From: Gemmatimonadales bacterium
GTDB taxonomy: Bacteria > Gemmatimonadota > Gemmatimonadetes > Gemmatimonadales > GWC2-71-9
Direction: 5' to 3'
NCBI GenBank assembly: GCA_013694695.1
Contig: JACDBX010000150.1
Location: 1-35,037, forward strand
Length of the DNA: 35,037 nt
Below the pieces are notes generated by a model, which saw only the letters and a program-made list of their open reading frames with translations, made no database searches and was not told the origin of the DNA. Shown one piece after another: positions 6,990-16,096 of the stretch; position 1 is the first letter of the stretch; every line of letters starts with the position of its first letter. The translations under genes were made by a program, and so were the position numbers.

Positions 6990-8669
6990 TCACTGCTTTT
7001 TCGCCAGCGACGAATCGCGGATCGACTTGAACTCCGTGCCGGCCTTCCAGGTCGGCCAGATGGAATCGTTCGCGACGCGCCGGCCGACCTCGAAAATGAG
7101 CCCCAGATCGGCGACAGCACCCCGCAGGTCCCAGTTGGCCTTCACTTCGTCCGAGGGCTGGTGGTAATCGCGCTCCGTGTACTCATCCCGCTTCTGCTTG
7201 CCGAACCCCTCCGGCTTGCCGATGTACTTCGTGCCCGCGTCCAGGTACATCGCGGGGACGCCCTGCTTGGCGAACTCGAAGTGGTCGGACCGGAAATAGA
7301 AGCCCTTCTCCGGCTCGGCGTCGGGCGAGAGGGTGCGCTGCCTGCCACCCGCGACCACGCCGAGGACATCGTCAAGGGTGCTGTTGCCGAGGCCGACCAC
7401 GGTGATGTCGCTGGTCGGGCCCCACTGGTTCAAGCCGTCGATGTTGAAGTTCGCAACCGTCTTCGTGAGCGGATAAAGGGGATTGCCGACGTAGTACCGC
7501 GCGCCGAGGAGTCCCTTCTCCTCCGCCGTGACGGCCAGGAAGATCAGCGTGCGCTTGGGTTTCTCCGCCAGGCCCTGATACCCCCGCGCGAGCTCGAGCA
7601 GTGCGGCGACGCCCGTCGCATTGTCCAGCGCGCCGTTGTAGATCGAATCCCCCTCGACGGGTTGGCCGATGCCGAGATGATCCCAGTGTGCCGTGAAGAT
7701 CACGTACTCATCGCGAAGCGCCGGGTCGGTGCCGGTGATTTTCGCTACGACGTTGCGAGTGTCGACGGTGCGCACCGCATTGTTGATCCGGAACGTCGCG
7801 GTCGCGCCGAGCGGGACCGGTGCGAAACCGGGGAGGCGCGCGCTCGCCGCCAGCGCGTCGAAGTCGTGTCCGCTGGCCCGGAAGAGCTCGCGGGCCTTCG
7901 CCTCGGTGATCCATGCCTCGACCGCGACGCGACCGGTGTTGCCGTCGCGATGCCGCACGTCCATGGTCTCCGCGCCCCAGCTGCCGGCGACGACGTCCCA
8001 CGGATAGCCGGCTGGCCCGGTCTGGTGCACGATGATCGCCGCCGCGGCACCGCGGCGTGACGCCTCCTCGTACTTGTAGGTCCAGCGTCCGTAGTACGTC
8101 ATGGCGTTGCCGCGGAACATCGCGGTGTCGAGCACGGTGGAGTCGCGCGCGTCGCGTACCGGCGGGTCGTTCACCAGGATCACCACGGTCTTGCCGGTGA
8201 GGTCGGCACCCTTGAAATCATCCCAGTGGTACTCCGGCGCCTCGACACCGTACCCGACGAACACCATCTCGGAGTTCACCGACTCGACGAGCGCCGCCTC
8301 GCGGCGCGTCCCGGCGACATAGTCGGTCCGGTAACGCAGCGGGATCCGCCGCCGACCGACCTGGAACTCGGCCGTGGGATCGGGGGTGAAGCCCACCAGC
8401 GCCACCGACTGGGTCCAGGTGCCATCGGGGTTCCCGGGCTCGAGGCCGATACTCTCGAAGGCCGCGGTGAGGTAGCGGACAACCTTGTCCTCGAACGCAC
8501 TTCCCGGTCCGCGGCCGCCCATCGAATCATCGGAGAGGATTCGCACCGCCTGCAACAGCGAATCGGCGCTGATGGACGGCGCCGGTTCCGGCGGCGGCCC
8601 GGGTTCGGCGCAGGCCGCGAGACCCAGCGCGACGACAAGGGAGGCGGCAGGAACGCAGAGGGATCGCAT
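6990..8669 (-). CDS. M28 family metallopeptidase lipoprotein
   Basis: A 559-residue exported zinc aminopeptidase-type enzyme. The signal peptide ends in the lipobox LAAC with Cys20 lipidated, so it should be anchored in the envelope and face outward. A protease-associated (PA) domain lies between the N-terminal segment and the catalytic domain. The M28 zinc and catalytic residues appear in order: TAHWDHLG (His), GALDNATGVAALLE (Asp), TAEEKGLLGA (Glu pair), FNIDGLNQWG (Asp) and DYHQPSDE (His). The start at 8669 is chosen for the adjacent signal peptide and GGAG about seven bases upstream. It probably digests peptides outside the cytoplasm for nutrition. The specific substrate is unknown. Confidence 0.93.
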   Translation of the reverse strand: MRSLCVPAASLVVALGLAACAEPGPPPEPAPSISADSLLQAVRILSDDSMGGRGPGSAFEDKVVRYLTAAFESIGLEPGNPDGTWTQSVALVGFTPDPTAEFQVGRRRIPLRYRTDYVAGTRREAALVESVNSEMVFVGYGVEAPEYHWDDFKGADLTGKTVVILVNDPPVRDARDSTVLDTAMFRGNAMTYYGRWTYKYEEASRRGAAAAIIVHQTGPAGYPWDVVAGSWGAETMDVRHRDGNTGRVAVEAWITEAKARELFRASGHDFDALAASARLPGFAPVPLGATATFRINNAVRTVDTRNVVAKITGTDPALRDEYVIFTAHWDHLGIGQPVEGDSIYNGALDNATGVAALLELARGYQGLAEKPKRTLIFLAVTAEEKGLLGARYYVGNPLYPLTKTVANFNIDGLNQWGPTSDITVVGLGNSTLDDVLGVVAGGRQRTLSPDAEPEKGFYFRSDHFEFAKQGVPAMYLDAGTKYIGKPEGFGKQKRDEYTERDYHQPSDEVKANWDLRGAVADLGLIFEVGRRVANDSIWPTWKAGTEFKSIRDSSLAKKQ

Positions 8670-8711
8670 CGGAGGCTCCGGGCTGGTCGGGCGGGATACG
8701 CAGGTGTGCTG

Positions 8712-8719
8712 CAAACATA
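8712..8719 (-). promoter_or_regulatory. Possible -10 element of the M28 peptidase gene
   Basis: The minus strand reads TATGTTTG here, a full match to TAnnTTTG, about 43 bases before the peptidase start. No TTG-type -35 box is visible because the groEL terminator occupies that space. The same bases supply the U-rich end of that terminator, so this may be coincidence. Confidence 0.25.
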
Positions 8720-8746
8720 ACGGGCGCCCCCGGAGGGGCGCCCGTT
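8719..8746 (-). terminator. Terminator after groEL
   Basis: A perfect 12-base-pair inverted repeat (AACGGGCGCCCC at 8719-8730 and its complement at 8735-8746) encloses a four-base loop, 25 bases after the groEL stop. On the minus strand the stem ends in TT and is followed by ATGTTTG, a short U-rich run, as expected for a Rho-independent terminator. It separates groESL from the M28 peptidase gene. Confidence 0.8.
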
Positions 8747-8771
8747 AGGCCATACAGGTCCTCGGGCAGCG

Positions 8772-10418
<1,647 letters not shown>

Positions 10419-10436
10419 TCAGTCAGTGAGTGTCGG

Positions 10437-10736
10437 TCAGCCGAGCTTCGCGAGAACATCGGAGGCCTTGATGATCATGACCTCGGTTCCCTCGATCGTG
10501 AACGGCGTACCGCTGTATTTGCCGTAAAGCACCTTGTCGCCCTTCTTGAGCTCCATCGGCACTCGCTCGCCCTTCTCGAACCGACCCGGCCCGACCGCGA
10601 TGATCGTTCCCTGGGTGGGCTTCTCCTTGGCCGTGTCGGGGATGTACAGCCCGCCACGCATCGTCTCGCCATCCTCGCTCGGTTCAATGACAACCCGATC
10701 CTCGAGCGGCGTGATGTTGAAAGACTTGTCCGCCAT
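10437..10736 (-). CDS. groES: Co-chaperonin GroES (Hsp10)
   Basis: A 99-residue lid subunit that caps the GroEL ring as a heptamer. It has the family pattern ITPLEDRVVIEPSE near the start, the mobile loop ETMRGGLYIPDTAKEKP (about 24-40), GTIIAVGPGR, GDKVLYGKYSGT and a final MIIKASDVLA. The ATG at 10736 is preferred because GGAGG sits nine bases upstream (10751-10747) and the family N-terminus begins there; an in-frame upstream start at 10784 lies in the leader. It is the first gene of groESL. Confidence 0.98.
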   Translation of the reverse strand: MADKSFNITPLEDRVVIEPSEDGETMRGGLYIPDTAKEKPTQGTIIAVGPGRFEKGERVPMELKKGDKVLYGKYSGTPFTIEGTEVMIIKASDVLAKLG

Positions 10737-10788
10737 TTCCCTGCAACCTCCGTCCGACGTGATTGATAAGTTGCTGTGTCGCAACAGC

Positions 10789-10815
10789 TTGGCAGTCTAG
10801 CACCGAGACTGCCAA
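10789..10815 (-). promoter_or_regulatory. CIRCE-like operator (probable HrcA site)
   Basis: A perfect inverted repeat TTGGCAGTC (10789-10797), a 9-base spacer, then GACTGCCAA (10807-10815). The CIRCE consensus is TTAGCACTC-N9-GAGTGCTAA, so arm length and spacer are identical and seven of nine bases per arm match. The two changes (A to G, C to G) are mirrored in both arms, keeping dyad symmetry. It lies just after the predicted groESL transcript start, the normal place for HrcA repression. Confidence 0.8.
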
Positions 10816-10824
10816 CCGGTGACA

Positions 10825-10852
10825 AAGCTAGACGCCGCGCCGCTGCTGTCAA
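10825..10852 (-). promoter_or_regulatory. groESL promoter
   Basis: On the minus strand a perfect TTGACA -35 (10852-10847) is followed after 16 bases by TAGCTT (10830-10825), which continues as TAGCTTTG. Transcription should begin a few bases before the CIRCE-like repeat, giving a leader of about 80 bases that also holds a small hairpin (GTTGC/GCAAC, 10785-10770). Confidence 0.65.
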
Positions 10853-10912
10853 GCACGGCGTCGGTCTGGTCGGGTACCGGGAAACGCATGTAGGGGCGGG
10901 GAGCCCCGATTC

Positions 10913-11740
10913 TCAGAGGTCGAGCCGGACCTCTGCGCCGCCGTACCGGCTTTCCGCCCCGTAGAACTGCCTTTGGGTCGACAGACCGTCGTGGAACACG
11001 ATTCCGACGGCGACCCGGTTGCCGCCAAGCGGGCCCAGTTCCACGCCGAGCCGAGCCGTGGTGCTGAGGCGCCAACGGGTCGCGGCGGCGGCTTCGGTGT
11101 ACACGCCGGCGACGAGCCGACCAGGTGCCCGGCCAATGAATCCGTCGCGGCCCCGGTAGTCGATCGCCAAAGCAGCCATGCCACGGCGCAGGCCGAGATG
11201 GTCGATCACGGCGCTCCCCGCCGCGGCGCGAAGTGTGGCCTGCCCTGCCCGCACACCAATCCAGGCCATCACCACCTCGCGGGTCCAATCGACGCGGCGC
11301 ACCGCAAACCGTTCCGCGTATTCGTCGCCGAGGTGACTCGACTCGTGATAGACCTGAAGGGCGAGGTCGAGGTGGCGCACTCGACCGCTCACGTCGAATC
11401 CGACCACCCAGTCGTTGCTGATGAGGGCGCTCTTGGGGTCGCTCAGGGAGAAGCGGGCCTGGGTCGCGACATTGAATCCGATAAGCCACCGGTGCGGGCG
11501 CGAGCCCACCAGCAATAGCGGCAGGTTCTCGCCGAGAACGACATCGGCCTCTGTGCCCGTGCCGAAGCGGGAATCGCCCTCGCCCACCGCGACGATCCGG
11601 CCGACGAATCCAGTTGCACGGGGCGACGCGACCGGCAGCTCGAATGTGGCAACACCAGCGGGAAGGAAGCGCTGCGCCACGGCGGGTGCGCACCAGGGAA
11701 GCGCCATCACGAGAAGCGCGACGCGAACAACCGAAGGCAC
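10913..11740 (-). CDS. DUF1207 family exported protein
   Basis: A 275-residue exported protein, probably an outer-membrane or periplasm-facing beta-rich protein. It carries a signal peptide at 1-23 (cleavage after AVAQ). The segment with LIGFNVATQARFSL, ISNDWVVGFDV and LQVYHESSHLGDEY is the recognisable DUF1207 core. The biochemical function of this family is not established to my knowledge. I chose the GTG at 11740 because it starts the signal peptide; the same frame is open further upstream into the NlpC/P60 gene, so the exact start is uncertain. It is the last gene of an envelope cluster with an NlpC/P60 hydrolase and two membrane proteins. Confidence 0.75.
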   Translation of the reverse strand: MPSVVRVALLVMALPWCAPAVAQRFLPAGVATFELPVASPRATGFVGRIVAVGEGDSRFGTGTEADVVLGENLPLLLVGSRPHRWLIGFNVATQARFSLSDPKSALISNDWVVGFDVSGRVRHLDLALQVYHESSHLGDEYAERFAVRRVDWTREVVMAWIGVRAGQATLRAAAGSAVIDHLGLRRGMAALAIDYRGRDGFIGRAPGRLVAGVYTEAAAATRWRLSTTARLGVELGPLGGNRVAVGIVFHDGLSTQRQFYGAESRYGGAEVRLDL

Positions 11741-11796
11741 GCGTGACCGCGTCGGCGCAGCGCAGGCTGCCGCGTGACTGGCGAGGAGCGGCGCGA

Positions 11797-12750
11797 CTAT
11801 TCCACCACCCTGCGCACCCCGACCCAGCGGCGCAACCACCAGCGCCCATCATCGTCATCTTCGGCGAGCCGGCTCACGCGCACCCCCGTCGAGGCGCTGT
11901 GGATGAAGCGGCCCTCGCCGACATAGAGCCCGACGTGCGTGACGCCTCTACCCGGGTCGCCGAAGGTGAGGATGTCGCCGGGGAGGAGCCCGTCGATGTC
12001 GCGGCGAATCGCCACGCCGGCGAGTGCCTGGGCGGCCGACGTGCGTGGCAGGCGCACGCCGTGACGGTTGTATGCATACTGGATGAGTCCGCTGCAATCG
12101 AACCCCCCCCTGCCATCGCCGGTGCCGCCCCACACATACGGCTGTCCCATTTCCTCCAGCGCGGTGGCGACCACGTTGCCGAGGAGTCGCGCCTTGGCAT
12201 CGGGGATCCCTGCGGCGCGCAGCCGGTCGGACGTCGCCCCCGGAATCCAGAGGCCGGCGCTCTCGCGACGCGCGTCCGGGGCGCGGGGGGTCGGAGTGCG
12301 GTAACCCACGGCGATGCCGACCTCGATCCCATCGCGGCCTTCAATGGTGAGGTGCCGCCAGCGGCCTTCGACCATCGCCCGCAGTGGGCCGGCGACGACC
12401 ACGGGCATCCGGAGGCCAACCGATCCGGCGTACCAGAGTCGATCCTGCTGCTGGACGCCGAATCCAGCCGCGGCACCGACGAACACGGTCGGGATGAGCC
12501 GCGCATCGGCGAAGAGCGTCACGTCAGCCCCCAGCCCGTACAGGTCGCCGCTTGCGGGGCGGCTTCCCGGGAGGACCTGAAAGGCGATGTCGGCACCGAG
12601 CGGACCCATGATGTCGCGCTGGAAGGTGAGCTTCCAGCTCGCCTCGCTCGCGCCTGGAAGCACCCGACCAGCGGTGACAAACACACCCTGCTGTGCAGCG
12701 AGGGGGGCGGTACACACGCCGATCGTGAGGGCAAGTGCAGCGCGAATCAC
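11797..12750 (-). CDS. Secreted NlpC/P60 family hydrolase
   Basis: A 317-residue exported protein with a signal peptide (1-20, ending in PLAAQ), a beta-rich N-terminal region of about 130 residues that looks like a small outer-membrane-type barrel domain, and an NlpC/P60 cysteine peptidase domain (about 190-315). The domain has GQPYVWGGTG before the nucleophile Cys219 in FDCSGLIQYAYNRHG, LPRTSAAQA, the catalytic His272 in THVGLYVGEG and a probable third polar residue His284. Such enzymes cut peptidoglycan peptides (gamma-D-Glu to diamino acid). The GTG start overlaps the stop of the upstream gene (GTGA). A run of eight G lies just before the Cys219 codon. The barrel-plus-NlpC architecture suggests outer-membrane-associated wall remodelling, which is inference. 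Confidence 0.87.
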   Translation of the reverse strand: MIRAALALTIGVCTAPLAAQQGVFVTAGRVLPGASEASWKLTFQRDIMGPLGADIAFQVLPGSRPASGDLYGLGADVTLFADARLIPTVFVGAAAGFGVQQQDRLWYAGSVGLRMPVVVAGPLRAMVEGRWRHLTIEGRDGIEVGIAVGYRTPTPRAPDARRESAGLWIPGATSDRLRAAGIPDAKARLLGNVVATALEEMGQPYVWGGTGDGRGGFDCSGLIQYAYNRHGVRLPRTSAAQALAGVAIRRDIDGLLPGDILTFGDPGRGVTHVGLYVGEGRFIHSASTGVRVSRLAEDDDDGRWWLRRWVGVRRVVE

Positions 12751-13079
12751 GGCGCGGCCGGTGGCGGGGTGGGGCGTGATTCGCCGGCGATCAGTTCGTC
12801 GATCGCCTCGGGGCGGGGGGCGCCGTCCGGCGTCATCGCAAGCGCCTCCTGCAACTGCGGCGAGCCACGGAGCACCCGTATCCAGACTGCCAGCCCGATG
12901 ATCGCGCCGGCGAGCCCGCCGGCCGTGGCGATGCCAACGCCGGTCATCGGCGAGACGGTGGGGGCGAAAATCGAGGCAAGGGCGGCGCCGATGGCAGCGG
13001 TGACGGTGGCAACGATCGGTGTCACGAGCCATCCGGCAATGCGGACGAGGAGGCGGGCCGCGCGCTTCAGCAGGCCCAC
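12747..13079 (-). CDS. Small membrane protein of unknown function
   Basis: A 110-residue protein with two hydrophobic segments, about 11-43 (rich in Ala, Thr and Val) and 47-69, then a proline-rich charged tail. I recognise no family. It sits between a six-helix membrane protein (4-base gap upstream) and the NlpC/P60 hydrolase gene (4-base overlap downstream), so it is surely co-expressed with them. It starts with GTG. Its role could be to anchor or assist the neighbours, but nothing in the sequence shows this. Confidence 0.65.
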   Translation of the reverse strand: MGLLKRAARLLVRIAGWLVTPIVATVTAAIGAALASIFAPTVSPMTGVGIATAGGLAGAIIGLAVWIRVLRGSPQLQEALAMTPDGAPRPEAIDELIAGESRPTPPPAAP

Positions 13080-13083
13080 CTTG

Positions 13084-13704
13084 TCAGGTCCGTCGGGCGG
13101 TGCGATCGCTGATCAAGGTGGCCAGGGCGAGTGCCGGCAGGACCGCGACGGCGAACGTCGGGACGTTCCATCCCGCGCCCGGGAAGTGCGCCACCGCGGC
13201 GAGCGCGCCGACCACACCGGTCAGCACCACGATCATGATCGCCGCCGCACCGATCGACGCGTCGCGGCGCGCATGGTTCGCAACCGTCCATGCGCCCATC
13301 CATGCGAGGAAGGCGCTCAGCATCCACCACACCGGGTGGTACCACCAGTTCGATCCGCCACCGACCTCGTGCCAGCGATTTGTGTACACGCCGAGCGGTT
13401 GCAGGAGGAGTGGATCGATGACCATGAACACGAGGGCAGCACCGAGCCCGATGCCGGCCGCCGCACTGATGCCGTCGATCCCCCGGACCCGGAGCCAGAT
13501 GGCCGGGAGGAAGATCGTGGCGGCGAGGCCGATCACGACGATGACCCCGGTGAGCGCGGAGTCGACGACACCCTCGAACGCGCGGTTGATGATTGATACC
13601 AGGACAACGCACACCGTCTGCACCACGCCGAGGATCACGGCGCTGCGCACCACACGGGGAATGTCGAGGGATTCAGGGGCATCGTACCGGACCGCAGTGG
13701 CCAT
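13084..13704 (-). CDS. Six-helix membrane protein of unknown function
   Basis: A 206-residue integral membrane protein with about six transmembrane helices, among them VVRSAVILGVVQTVCVVLVSI and ASIGAAAIMIVVLTGVVGAL, and a WWYHPVWWML segment in the middle. No family is recognised. The ATG at 13704 is chosen because GGAG lies upstream and the predicted promoter at 13741-13770 leaves a leader of about 30 bases. It is the first gene of the envelope cluster that continues with a small membrane protein, an NlpC/P60 hydrolase and a DUF1207 protein. Confidence 0.7.
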   Translation of the reverse strand: MATAVRYDAPESLDIPRVVRSAVILGVVQTVCVVLVSIINRAFEGVVDSALTGVIVVIGLAATIFLPAIWLRVRGIDGISAAAGIGLGAALVFMVIDPLLLQPLGVYTNRWHEVGGGSNWWYHPVWWMLSAFLAWMGAWTVANHARRDASIGAAAIMIVVLTGVVGALAAVAHFPGAGWNVPTFAVAVLPALALATLISDRTARRT

Positions 13705-13740
13705 CTGGCGGATCTCCGTGGGGTTCGCGAATGACGGCGG

Positions 13741-13770
13741 AAAGTAGCCACAACGCGCGGGTGGAGCCAA
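13741..13770 (-). promoter_or_regulatory. Candidate promoter for the envelope cluster
   Basis: On the minus strand TTGGCT (13770-13765), an 18-base spacer and TACTTT (13746-13741) lie in the 81-base gap between coaX and the six-helix membrane protein gene. The transcript would begin about 30 bases before the ATG at 13704. The -10 again fits TAnnTT. Confidence 0.4.
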
Positions 13771-13785
13771 GGGCGCGGCTACGCG

Positions 13786-14565
13786 TCAACTGAACAGGTC
13801 AAGCCGTGATGCCGCAATTCTCAGCCCGTGCAGGGTGAGGTCGGCATCGACCGCATCGATGCTGGTGGTGAGCGGGGCGATCAGCGGTGCCAGGCCGCCG
13901 GTGGCGATCACGCGGGGCGTCCCGTCCACGGGCCACTCCGCGCGGATCCGCCGCACCATGCCATCGATCGCATCGGCAGTGCCGAAGAGCACGCCCGACC
14001 GGATGTGTTCATCGGTGCGGCGCCCGATGGCGCGCTCCGGCGCAATCAACTCAGTGGCCGTGAGCTTGGCGGCGCGCCGGACGAGCTGGTCGGCCGACGT
14101 CCGGAGGCCCGGCATGATGGCACCGCCAATGAACCGCCCATCGGCCGTGATGCAGTCGAAGGTCGTGGCGGTGCCGAAGTCCACGACCACACAGCCGCCG
14201 GGATGACGCTCGAGCGCGGCGATGACATTCGCGATCCTGTCCGGACCCACCGCCAGCGGCTCGTCGACATCGAGCTCGACACCCAGGTCAGCGGTGGCAG
14301 TGATCATCCCGACGCGTGGCGTGATCGCGCTGCGGATCGCGGCAACCAGCGACTGGGTCACCGCCGGCGCCACCGACGCGATGCACGCCGCGCGAATCTC
14401 CGCCGGTGAGTGCCCAGCCCGCACCAGGAACGCCTCGAGGGCCACGCCCCATTCATCCGGCGTGCGATCGGGATTGGTCGTGAGCCGCCAGTGCCCGCGC
14501 ACCTCGTCGCCCTGGATCAGGCCGACGGTGATCTCGGTATTTCCGATGTCGAGCGCGAGCAGCAT
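13786..14565 (-). CDS. coaX: Type III pantothenate kinase
   Basis: A 259-residue cytoplasmic kinase that phosphorylates pantothenate in the first step of coenzyme A synthesis. It has the actin-like ASKHA fold marks: LALDIGNTEITVGL at the N-terminus (phosphate loop, Asp6), the segment GPDRIANVIAAL (about 94-105), then VVVDFGTATTFDCI, and GGAIMPGL. The ATG at 14565 is favoured over one at 14580 because GGGGGA precedes it and the family begins right at MLLALDIGNT. It directly follows birA, a pairing common in bacteria where the coaX and birA genes are adjacent. Confidence 0.95.
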   Translation of the reverse strand: MLLALDIGNTEITVGLIQGDEVRGHWRLTTNPDRTPDEWGVALEAFLVRAGHSPAEIRAACIASVAPAVTQSLVAAIRSAITPRVGMITATADLGVELDVDEPLAVGPDRIANVIAALERHPGGCVVVDFGTATTFDCITADGRFIGGAIMPGLRTSADQLVRRAAKLTATELIAPERAIGRRTDEHIRSGVLFGTADAIDGMVRRIRAEWPVDGTPRVIATGGLAPLIAPLTTSIDAVDADLTLHGLRIAASRLDLFS

Positions 14566-14580
14566 TTGTCCCCCGTTCAT

Positions 14581-15282
14581 CTAGTGGGCAACCATGAGCC
14601 CGCCGAGCACCGTTGCGATCCGTCCGTCTCCGCGCCGGACACGGAGTGCACCTCGGCGCGTGATGCCGTCAATGGTACCCTCGATCGGGGCAATGGCGCG
14701 CTGGCCCCGCAGTGCGTCGCGCACACCGAACTCGGCGAGCTCCGCCGGCGTGAGCGGTCCGGCGTCACTTGCCGCCGTCGCGACGGCGAGTGCCACTGGT
14801 TCGGCGAGTTCGTCAACCTGCACCGGCCGCACCGCGCTCTCGATGGTTCGCGCTCCCAACCCGGCGGGGACGTCGTTCGACACGTTGACGCCGATCCCGA
14901 TCGTGATCCATTGACAGGTGTCGCCGCTCCACCGCGCCTCGCAGAGGACGCCCGCCACCTTCCCCCCTTCGAGCAGCAGATCGTTCGGCCACTTCATGCC
15001 AAGGGTCGGGAGACCTGGACAGCTGGCCTCGAGCGCACGGGCGAGCGCCAGCCCGACGCGGAGCGAGAGCGCCTCGAGGGCATCGGTACGGGCGGGACGC
15101 GCCACCACCGATAGCCAGAGCCCGCCGGGTGCCGATTCCCAGGCGCGGCCGCGGGTGCCCCGCCCCGCCACCTGCCGGTCCGCCTGGATCGTGGTCCCGT
15201 GGAGCGCACCTTCTGCCGCCGCCTGATGGGCCGCGTCCATCGTGCTCGGGAGTTCCTCGTGCCGCGAGATCACGACGAGCAT
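14581..15282 (-). CDS. birA: Biotin--[acetyl-CoA carboxylase] ligase
   Basis: A 233-residue biotin protein ligase that activates biotin with ATP and attaches it to the carrier protein of acetyl-CoA carboxylase. Marks: LPSTMDAAHQ near residue 11, the biotinyl-AMP loop GRGTRGRAWESAPGGLWLSV and KWPNDLLLEGGKVAGVLCEA, then ITIGIGVNVSN. The DNA-binding helix-turn-helix domain of the E. coli type is absent, so it is monofunctional and probably does not act as a repressor. The ATG at 15282 lies four bases after the uppP stop. coaX starts next to or just after its stop. Confidence 0.95.
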   Translation of the reverse strand: MLVVISRHEELPSTMDAAHQAAAEGALHGTTIQADRQVAGRGTRGRAWESAPGGLWLSVVARPARTDALEALSLRVGLALARALEASCPGLPTLGMKWPNDLLLEGGKVAGVLCEARWSGDTCQWITIGIGVNVSNDVPAGLGARTIESAVRPVQVDELAEPVALAVATAASDAGPLTPAELAEFGVRDALRGQRAIAPIEGTIDGITRRGALRVRRGDGRIATVLGGLMVAH

Positions 15283-15286
15283 GGCG

Positions 15287-16096
15287 TCAGAGCACCCGCA
15301 TCGCGAGGAGGACGAACAGCACTCCACCGAATGCGATCCGGTACCACGCGAACGCCACGAACGAGTGACGCTCCACGAACCGGAGGAAGCCACGGATCAC
15401 CAGCAGCGCGGAGCAGAAGGCGACGGTGAGGCCGACCAGGTACATCGGCGCATCCCCCATCGTGAGCAGGTGCCGGCTCTTGACCAGATCAAGGGTGGCC
15501 GCGCCGACGATGGTCGGGATGGCGAGCAGGAACGAGAACTCGGTCGCGGCCGGGCGCGACAAGCCGAATGCGTATCCGCCCAGGATGGTGGCGGCGGCGC
15601 GCGATGTGCCGGGAATCATCGCCAGCACCTGTGCCGCGCCCACCGCGAACGCCTGCCTCATCGAGATATCGTGCACCGTGACTGCCGTGATGACCGGGCG
15701 CCGCCACTCCAGCAGCAGCATCACGATCCCACCCACGATGAGCGCCGTGGCCACCACCACTGGCGTGAAGAGCGCGGCCTTGATCCAGCCATGCAGGAGC
15801 ACGCCGATCAGGGCAGCCGGAAGGAATGCCACGACCAGGCGGACGACGAGCATGCGCTCGCGGCCAGGCGAAAGGAAGTGGGTGACGAGCGCGATGAGTG
15901 TCGCGCGGTAATGCCAGAGCACGGCGAGGATCGCGCCGAGCTGAATCACGATCATGAACGTGTCAGCGCGCTCGTCGGTGAAGCGGAGCAGCGCACCGGC
16001 GACGATCAGGTGACCGGTCGAGGAGATCGGCAGGAATTCGGTGACCCCCTCTACCAGCCCGAGGATCACCGCGATGACCAGGGGGTGGAGGATCAC
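15287..16096 (-). CDS. uppP: Undecaprenyl-diphosphatase UppP (BacA)
   Basis: A 269-residue integral membrane enzyme that dephosphorylates undecaprenyl diphosphate to recycle the lipid carrier for peptidoglycan and other glycans, and so affects bacitracin resistance. It has the family signature EGVTEFLPISSTGHLIV (16-32) with the (E/Q)XXXE glutamates, the second signature PGTSRAAATILGGY and about eight hydrophobic helices. The start is a GTG overlapping the bshA stop (GTGA). Confidence 0.97.
   Translation of the reverse strand: MILHPLVIAVILGLVEGVTEFLPISSTGHLIVAGALLRFTDERADTFMIVIQLGAILAVLWHYRATLIALVTHFLSPGRERMLVVRLVVAFLPAALIGVLLHGWIKAALFTPVVVATALIVGGIVMLLLEWRRPVITAVTVHDISMRQAFAVGAAQVLAMIPGTSRAAATILGGYAFGLSRPAATEFSFLLAIPTIVGAATLDLVKSRHLLTMGDAPMYLVGLTVAFCSALLVIRGFLRFVERHSFVAFAWYRIAFGGVLFVLLAMRVL

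Noticed and set aside
10893..10907. Hairpin GGGGC/GCCCC after the DUF1207 gene as a terminator
   Set aside because: Only five pairs, no U-tract, and it lies close to the groESL promoter. In such GC-rich DNA it is likely to be chance.
11614..13596. A 660-codon open frame on the plus strand across the envelope cluster
   Set aside because: Opposite strand to the NlpC/P60 and membrane protein genes, which have signal peptides, helices and catalytic motifs. The plus frame has none.
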